From contig QMMB01000107.1 in assembly GCA_003647035.1 (NCBI GenBank), positions 1 through 9,039 of the forward strand: DNA of 9,039 bases. Reading direction: 5' to 3'. The position numbers and the translations under genes were made by a program. This document shows, piece after piece, positions 6,658 through 9,039 of the stretch. This stretch comes from Deltaproteobacteria bacterium. GTDB taxonomy: Bacteria > Myxococcota_A > Polyangia > Polyangiales > Houyiibacteriaceae. The notes under the pieces were generated by a model. It ran no database searches. It saw only the letters and a program-made list of their open reading frames with translations, and was not told where the DNA came from. Numbering within the stretch: the first letter of the stretch is position 1; each line of letters begins with the position of its first letter.

Positions 6658-9039
6658 ATGATCGACGAAGGGCAGCGCCCCGAGAGCCTCGGGACGGAAT
6701 CGAAGGCTCAATACGAGCGCGAGCGCGATGAACAAACGCGTCTTCGATCGCTCGGTGCCTTGTCGCACATGTTGCCGGTGCTGGCGATCATCTACGCAGC
6801 AGCGGCCGTGGTCTTTTTGGTGTCGCCGCCGTTCACCCCCAACGCCCCGCACGTGTTCATCTGTGCGGTGTCCGCTGCGGCCGTGCTCCTGGTGTGGGCG
6901 GGCATGCGGGTCGACGATCCCCGCTTCGACACTCCAATCTCGCTGGCCACTATCGCGATCGCGGCCGGCATGGGCCTCACGATGTTCGCCGTCAGCGGCG
7001 CGATCAGCAATACGACGACGCTTGCGCTCTGCCTCGTCACTGCCGGCGCCCTGCTCTATCGTTTCTCGATGTTCGCAGTGCTGGTCGGCGTGGTGTTCAT
7101 CGGCTGGCTTCAACTCGCGCACGGCAGTGCGAGCGGCCCGTACAGCCTCGGGATGTTCCACCTTTGGGCTGCCACCCTCGTGGGGTCCCTGGTCCTTTGG
7201 TCGCGCCGCGAGCTCATGTTCCGGCTCCATTACGAAGCCCAGAATGCCGATTCGATGCGCCGGCTCGCGACCGAGCAGGCACGCACGTTGGGGCGCGCGC
7301 GGGACGCTGCCTTGGCCTCGGCTCAGGTGAAAGGGCAGTTCCTGGCGAACGTGAGTCATGAAATCCGCACGCCGCTCAACGGAATCCTCGGCCTCCTACA
7401 GTTGATAAACCCGTCGGCGCTGCCGAAACCACAAGACGACTATCTGCGCGAAATCCACAGGTCAGGCCGCTCCCTGCTCGCCATCGTCAACGACTTGCTC
7501 GACCTTTCGAAGATCGAGGCCGGCGAGATGCGTCTCGAGTCCGTAGCCTTCGACATCACGTCGATGACTGAAGATGTGGCGATGAACTACGCGTCGGCCG
7601 CACACGCCAAGGGCATCGAGCTCATCACCCAGATCGGTCCCGACGTGCCTTCGGAGGTACTGGGCGACCCACTACGATTGCGGCAGGTCATCTCCAATCT
7701 GCTCAACAACGCGTTGAAGTTCACCGAGGAGGGCGAGGTGATCGTCGGAGTTAGGGTCCGCCATCGAAGCCCGTGGCACGTCGACCTCGAGATCCGGGTC
7801 TCCGACACGGGCCTCGGGATATCCGAGGAGCGCGCGCAGAGCATCTTCCGGCCCTTCTCCCAAGCCGACGCGTCCACGACCCGGAGGTACGGCGGCACCG
7901 GACTCGGGCTCCCGATCTGTCGGCAGCTCGTCGAACTGATGGGCGGCGACCTGCGGCTCGAGAGCACCCCAGGGGAAGGGAGCACGTTTTACTTCGGAAT
8001 GCGTTTCGAGCTCGAGGAGAAGCTCAGCGAGGAGCTCAAAGCCGTCACTGAGGCGCTCGCAGGGATGAAGGTCCTCGTGCTCGAGAGCAACAACAGGGCG
8101 CGCGAAACGCTCTGCACTCAGCTGCAGGCTTGGAACATGGAGGCATCGGCAACGACGACGTTCGACGGCGCCCTCCGGACATTTCGCTCGTCCCCGCCTC
8201 CTGACGTAGCGATGGTCGACCTGCGCAGTCTCGGCAAAGACTGGCGAGACCGCGTGTTCGAACTCAACGCGGCCGCTACGAGACGCGGAAGCTCCGTCGT
8301 CGCGATTTGCTCCCACCGCCACGAGATCAGCGAGTTGGTCGAGGCTGGCATCTTCGTACATGTAGAAAAGCCCATTCGCCGAGCCAATATCGTTGCGGCC
8401 CTCCTCGACACACTCAAGCGCTCGGGCTCCTCGGGACGCCCCCAGGGCTACGTGGACCGTCCCTCTCTGCCGGCTCCACCGCCGCAGGAGCTGCGGTCCA
8501 ACGGCATGAAGATCCTCGTCGCTGAGGACAATGCGATCAATCTAAAAGTCGTTCACGCGCACCTTCAGGCCCTCGGGTACGAGGTCGACGCGGTCAATGA
8601 CGGTGTCGCCGCACTCGAAGCTCTCGAGGAAGGCCATCGTTACGCGGCAGTCATCATGGATGGACAGATGCCGAACATGGATGGCTATCAGACCACCCGA
8701 ACGCAACGAGCGCGCGAATCCAAATCCGGTCAACGCCGCGTTCCGATCATCGCGCTCACCGCGCATGCAATGACGGGAGACCGCCGGGTCGCGTTCGCGG
8801 CAGGAATGGATGACTACCTGTCGAAGCCCTTCACGCAGAAGCAACTGCAAAAGGCGCTTCTCCGCTGGGCGGCCCGGCCGGCCGCGAGTGCCTCTGAATT
8901 TCCGCCGGATGCGCTCGACACCACGGTGACCTCTCAGCTCTTGGAGCTCGAAGAAGAGGAACCGGGGTTCATATGCGATGTCATCGAGAGCTTCTTTCAG
9001 ACCGCCGAAGAGAGCATCGCACGCATGAAGGCCGCGATC
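6658..9039 (+). CDS. membrane hybrid sensor histidine kinase with two receivers and HPt start (partial)
   Basis: The frame is open to the window edge (794 residues visible, no stop). A charged cytoplasmic N-terminus (1-37) precedes five or six hydrophobic segments between about 38 and 180, forming a membrane sensor with short loops. A helical linker (about 183-226) leads to HisKA with FLANVSHEIRTPLNG and phospho-acceptor His234. The HATPase follows with the N box near 350, DTGLG (Asp383) and GGTGLG (412). Receiver 1 (about 470-590) keeps Asp521, Ser552 and Lys571 but has Glu-Ser in place of the acidic pair. Receiver 2 (617-735) is canonical, with Glu623-Asp624, Asp668, Thr701 and Lys723. From about 750 an HPt domain begins; its His lies beyond the window. 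The layout matches BarA/ArcB-type phosphorelays: His to receiver, to HPt, to an unlinked regulator. The signal is unknown. ATG at 6658 is the first start after an in-frame TAG at 6649. It is divergent from ligA. Confidence 0.93.
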   Translation, partial: MIDEGQRPESLGTESKAQYERERDEQTRLRSLGALSHMLPVLAIIYAAAAVVFLVSPPFTPNAPHVFICAVSAAAVLLVWAGMRVDDPRFDTPISLATIAIAAGMGLTMFAVSGAISNTTTLALCLVTAGALLYRFSMFAVLVGVVFIGWLQLAHGSASGPYSLGMFHLWAATLVGSLVLWSRRELMFRLHYEAQNADSMRRLATEQARTLGRARDAALASAQVKGQFLANVSHEIRTPLNGILGLLQLINPSALPKPQDDYLREIHRSGRSLLAIVNDLLDLSKIEAGEMRLESVAFDITSMTEDVAMNYASAAHAKGIELITQIGPDVPSEVLGDPLRLRQVISNLLNNALKFTEEGEVIVGVRVRHRSPWHVDLEIRVSDTGLGISEERAQSIFRPFSQADASTTRRYGGTGLGLPICRQLVELMGGDLRLESTPGEGSTFYFGMRFELEEKLSEELKAVTEALAGMKVLVLESNNRARETLCTQLQAWNMEASATTTFDGALRTFRSSPPPDVAMVDLRSLGKDWRDRVFELNAAATRRGSSVVAICSHRHEISELVEAGIFVHVEKPIRRANIVAALLDTLKRSGSSGRPQGYVDRPSLPAPPPQELRSNGMKILVAEDNAINLKVVHAHLQALGYEVDAVNDGVAALEALEEGHRYAAVIMDGQMPNMDGYQTTRTQRARESKSGQRRVPIIALTAHAMTGDRRVAFAAGMDDYLSKPFTQKQLQKALLRWAARPAASASEFPPDALDTTVTSQLLELEEEEPGFICDVIESFFQTAEESIARMKAAI

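Noticed and set aside
6634..7359. 241-codon minus-strand open frame under the kinase N-terminus
   Set aside because: It is opposite the membrane segments and H box of the kinase, and its composition is low-complexity, rich in His, Arg and Glu, as expected for an antisense shadow.

Overview
This 9,039-base window is GC-rich and gene-dense. It reads as ordinary chromosome from a deltaproteobacterium-like organism, most likely Myxococcota. That guess rests on overall gene character: a PhaC-like hydrolase beside a large isoprenoid-synthase-like protein, a multi-domain hybrid histidine kinase, and high GC. There is no rRNA or other marker, so it is tentative. I see no tRNA, rRNA, CRISPR array, prophage or transposase gene. 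No gap without a gene exceeds about 140 bases.

Left part (1-3159). A PhaC-like alpha/beta hydrolase runs leftwards off the window edge. Almost back-to-back with it, a roughly 615-residue protein with class I isoprenoid synthase motifs runs rightwards. That gene converges on, and overlaps by 84 bases, a two-ACT-domain protein of the GcvR type on the minus strand.

Middle (3160-6530). A 140-base spacer with a striking 20-bp inverted repeat separates the ACT gene from a divergent class I/II PLP aminotransferase. The aminotransferase converges, with a 3-base gap, on ligA, an NAD+-dependent DNA ligase. This ligA keeps the full domain set but has unusual residues at several normally invariant sites.

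Right part (6531-9039). A 127-base divergent spacer holds a palindromic, REP-like hairpin close to the ligA start. It is followed by a membrane-bound hybrid sensor kinase: transmembrane sensor, HisKA, HATPase, a degenerate receiver, a canonical receiver and the beginning of an HPt domain. The kinase runs off the right edge.

The genes alternate in orientation (minus, plus, minus, plus, minus, plus), so no operon is visible and each gene probably has its own promoter. The only plausible functional pairs are the hydrolase with the isoprenoid-like gene (divergent, lipid-related) and the ACT regulator with the aminotransferase (divergent, amino-acid-related). Both pairings are inferred from position only. 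The best leads for something not yet described are the isoprenoid-synthase-like protein, the two non-coding inverted repeats and the divergent ligase.
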